A DNA stretch of 44,917 bases from Candidatus Methanomethylophilaceae archaeon (GTDB lineage: Archaea > Thermoplasmatota > Thermoplasmata > Methanomassiliicoccales > Methanomethylophilaceae), in the NCBI GenBank assembly GCA_017461225.1, contig JAFTYV010000051.1:1-44917 (forward strand), written 5' to 3'. Shown here piece by piece: positions 43,758-44,917 of this stretch (the first letter of the stretch is position 1; every line of letters starts with the position of its first letter). The position numbers and the translations under genes were made by a program. The notes under the pieces are model-generated. The model searched no databases. It saw nothing but the letters and a program-made list of their open reading frames with translations, and was not told where the DNA came from.

Positions 43758-44917
43758 ATGAGAAGGGCATTGCCGATATGCGTCCAGGATTTCAGGGAGG
43801 TGCGTGAAGGGAACTACCTCTATGTGGACAAGACGGACATGATACCCCGGATACTGTCCGATGGTGCGAAGGTCCACCTCTGCACCAGACCGAGGCGCTT
43901 CGGGAAGTCGCTGAACCTCAGCATGCTCGACGCGTTCCTCAACCTGGGCTACCCGCATGACAACACATGGTTCGATGGGCTCAAGGTCTCGGACTGCAGG
44001 GGATTCGACCCGCACAGGAACGCCCACCCTGTCATATACTTCGATTTCAAGGATCTCAACGCCACCTCCTATGAGGATTTCCTCCGGAAACTCGGATTGA
44101 ACCTGTCCAGACTCTACAGGAAATACGGTTACCTGGCCGACTCGGAACGGTTGGACAGGGCAGACAGGATGGACTACGAATCCATAATCACCCGTACGGC
44201 CGATTCGGCGGAGATCGAGTACTCCCTGAGAAACCTCTCTGACATGCTGTTCAAGCACCATGGGAGGAAGGTCGTGGTGCTCCTCGACGAGTACGACAGC
44301 CCCCTCCACAACGCCTACGGGACGACATTCCACGGTGATGTACTAGGCATAATGAGGGGGATGCTGTCATCCGCATTGAAGGGAAACGAGTCCCTGGCGT
44401 TCGGTGTCGTCACCGGGGTGATGCAGATCGCGAAGGAGTCCATAATCTCCGGACTGAACAACCTCGAGGTAAACAACATCTTCAACTCCGACTTCGATGA
44501 GATGTTCGGGTTCACCGACGATGAGGTCCGTGCCATCTGCGATGAGTACGGTCATCCGGATAAGTACGACGAGGCGAGGGAATGGTACGATGGGTACAGG
44601 TTCGGGAACACCGACGTCTACAATCCCTGGAGTGTCCTGAAATTCGTCAAATCGGGGTTCGTCCCACGGACGTACTGGGCCGGGACCAGCGGGAACTCCA
44701 TCATCGACACCCTCCTGGACAATGCGGACGGGAAGACCTTCGACGAGATAGGTCTCCTGGCCAGGGGAGTCCCCGCCCCCAAGACCGTCGATCCCACCGT
44801 GACGTTCGCCGATCTCAGGGGGAGGCCCGACAACATCTACTCCGTGATGGTCATGTCCGGGTACCTCAGGGCGGAACCCTCCGGGAGGAGCCACATGCTG
44901 TCCCTCCCCAACGGCGA
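43758..44917 (+). CDS. AAA-ATPase-like (DUF1703 type) protein, 3' end outside window
   Basis: 386 residues seen, open to the window edge. Start ATG at 43758 in the palindrome TGACGTCA. Walker A variant TRPRRFGKSLNLSML and Walker B VVVLLDEYDSPL are clear; WYDGYRFGNTDVYNPWSVL is diagnostic of the family. It is a diverged paralogue of the gene at 30937; the C-terminal PD-(D/E)XK domain should lie beyond the window. Function unknown. Confidence 0.85.
   Translation, partial: MRRALPICVQDFREVREGNYLYVDKTDMIPRILSDGAKVHLCTRPRRFGKSLNLSMLDAFLNLGYPHDNTWFDGLKVSDCRGFDPHRNAHPVIYFDFKDLNATSYEDFLRKLGLNLSRLYRKYGYLADSERLDRADRMDYESIITRTADSAEIEYSLRNLSDMLFKHHGRKVVVLLDEYDSPLHNAYGTTFHGDVLGIMRGMLSSALKGNESLAFGVVTGVMQIAKESIISGLNNLEVNNIFNSDFDEMFGFTDDEVRAICDEYGHPDKYDEAREWYDGYRFGNTDVYNPWSVLKFVKSGFVPRTYWAGTSGNSIIDTLLDNADGKTFDEIGLLARGVPAPKTVDPTVTFADLRGRPDNIYSVMVMSGYLRAEPSGRSHMLSLPNG

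Overview
This is a high-GC archaeal chromosome segment, most likely from a methanogen of the order Methanomassiliicoccales (Thermoplasmatota). That assignment is inference, since no methanogenesis gene lies in the window. Its basis is: archaeal TATA boxes 20-30 bases ahead of start codons, often with almost no leader; a compact archaeal HTH / HMG-CoA synthase / thiolase / DUF35 cluster; an archaeal tRNA-Pro(CGG); and stop-codon use. Of 39 genes whose stop I read directly, 37 end in TGA, 2 in TAA and none in TAG. That pattern suits a genome that reads TAG as pyrrolysine.

Layout. 1-1639: a membrane-anchored surface protein cut by the window edge, coupled to a Sec11-type signal peptidase, and a small winged-helix protein. 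1796-5119: the head of the mevalonate pathway as one overlapping operon behind its HTH regulator; the thiolase seems to lack its nucleophilic cysteine. 5182-11503: a two-domain polyphosphate kinase 2, a Zn/Cd P-type ATPase behind a CsoR-like operator, an inositol-phosphatase-like enzyme, two small membrane proteins and a Sel1-like protein. 11593-15673: bacterial-type glutamate dehydrogenase with a paired operator, an AhpD-like protein, and a Fic protein coupled to an unrecognised acidic protein. 15868-18501: aconitase.

18750-25940 encodes a six-subunit membrane complex built like Hyf/Ech hydrogenases. Its large subunit has lost the cysteines that hold the NiFe centre, so it is an energy-converting hydrogenase-related (Ehr) complex: probably a ferredoxin-linked ion pump that does not act on H2.

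26410-34600 is an accessory island starting at tRNA-Pro. It holds three orphan minimal nucleotidyltransferases, a collapsed type I restriction-modification locus (remnants of hsdM, hsdS and hsdR around intact DUF1016 and RhuM genes), an AAA-ATPase-like/PD-(D/E)XK protein, and an AlbA_2-type regulator interrupted by one in-frame TAG. GC content drops visibly between about 27.9 and 30.9 kb.

34600-43435 is the most unusual part: a six-gene, tightly packed minus-strand operon. In order of transcription it encodes a membrane PP2C phosphatase fused to an RsbW-like ATPase, a STAS protein, an RsbW-like ATPase fused to a GNAT-like domain, a LuxE-like acyl-protein synthetase, a LuxC-like acyl-CoA reductase fused to an adenylate-forming ligase, and a MATE transporter fused to a third RsbW-like ATPase. 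It looks like a bacterial partner-switching circuit wired to fatty-acyl reduction and an exporter, in an organism class without sigma factors. The window ends inside a second AAA-ATPase-like gene related to the one at 30937.
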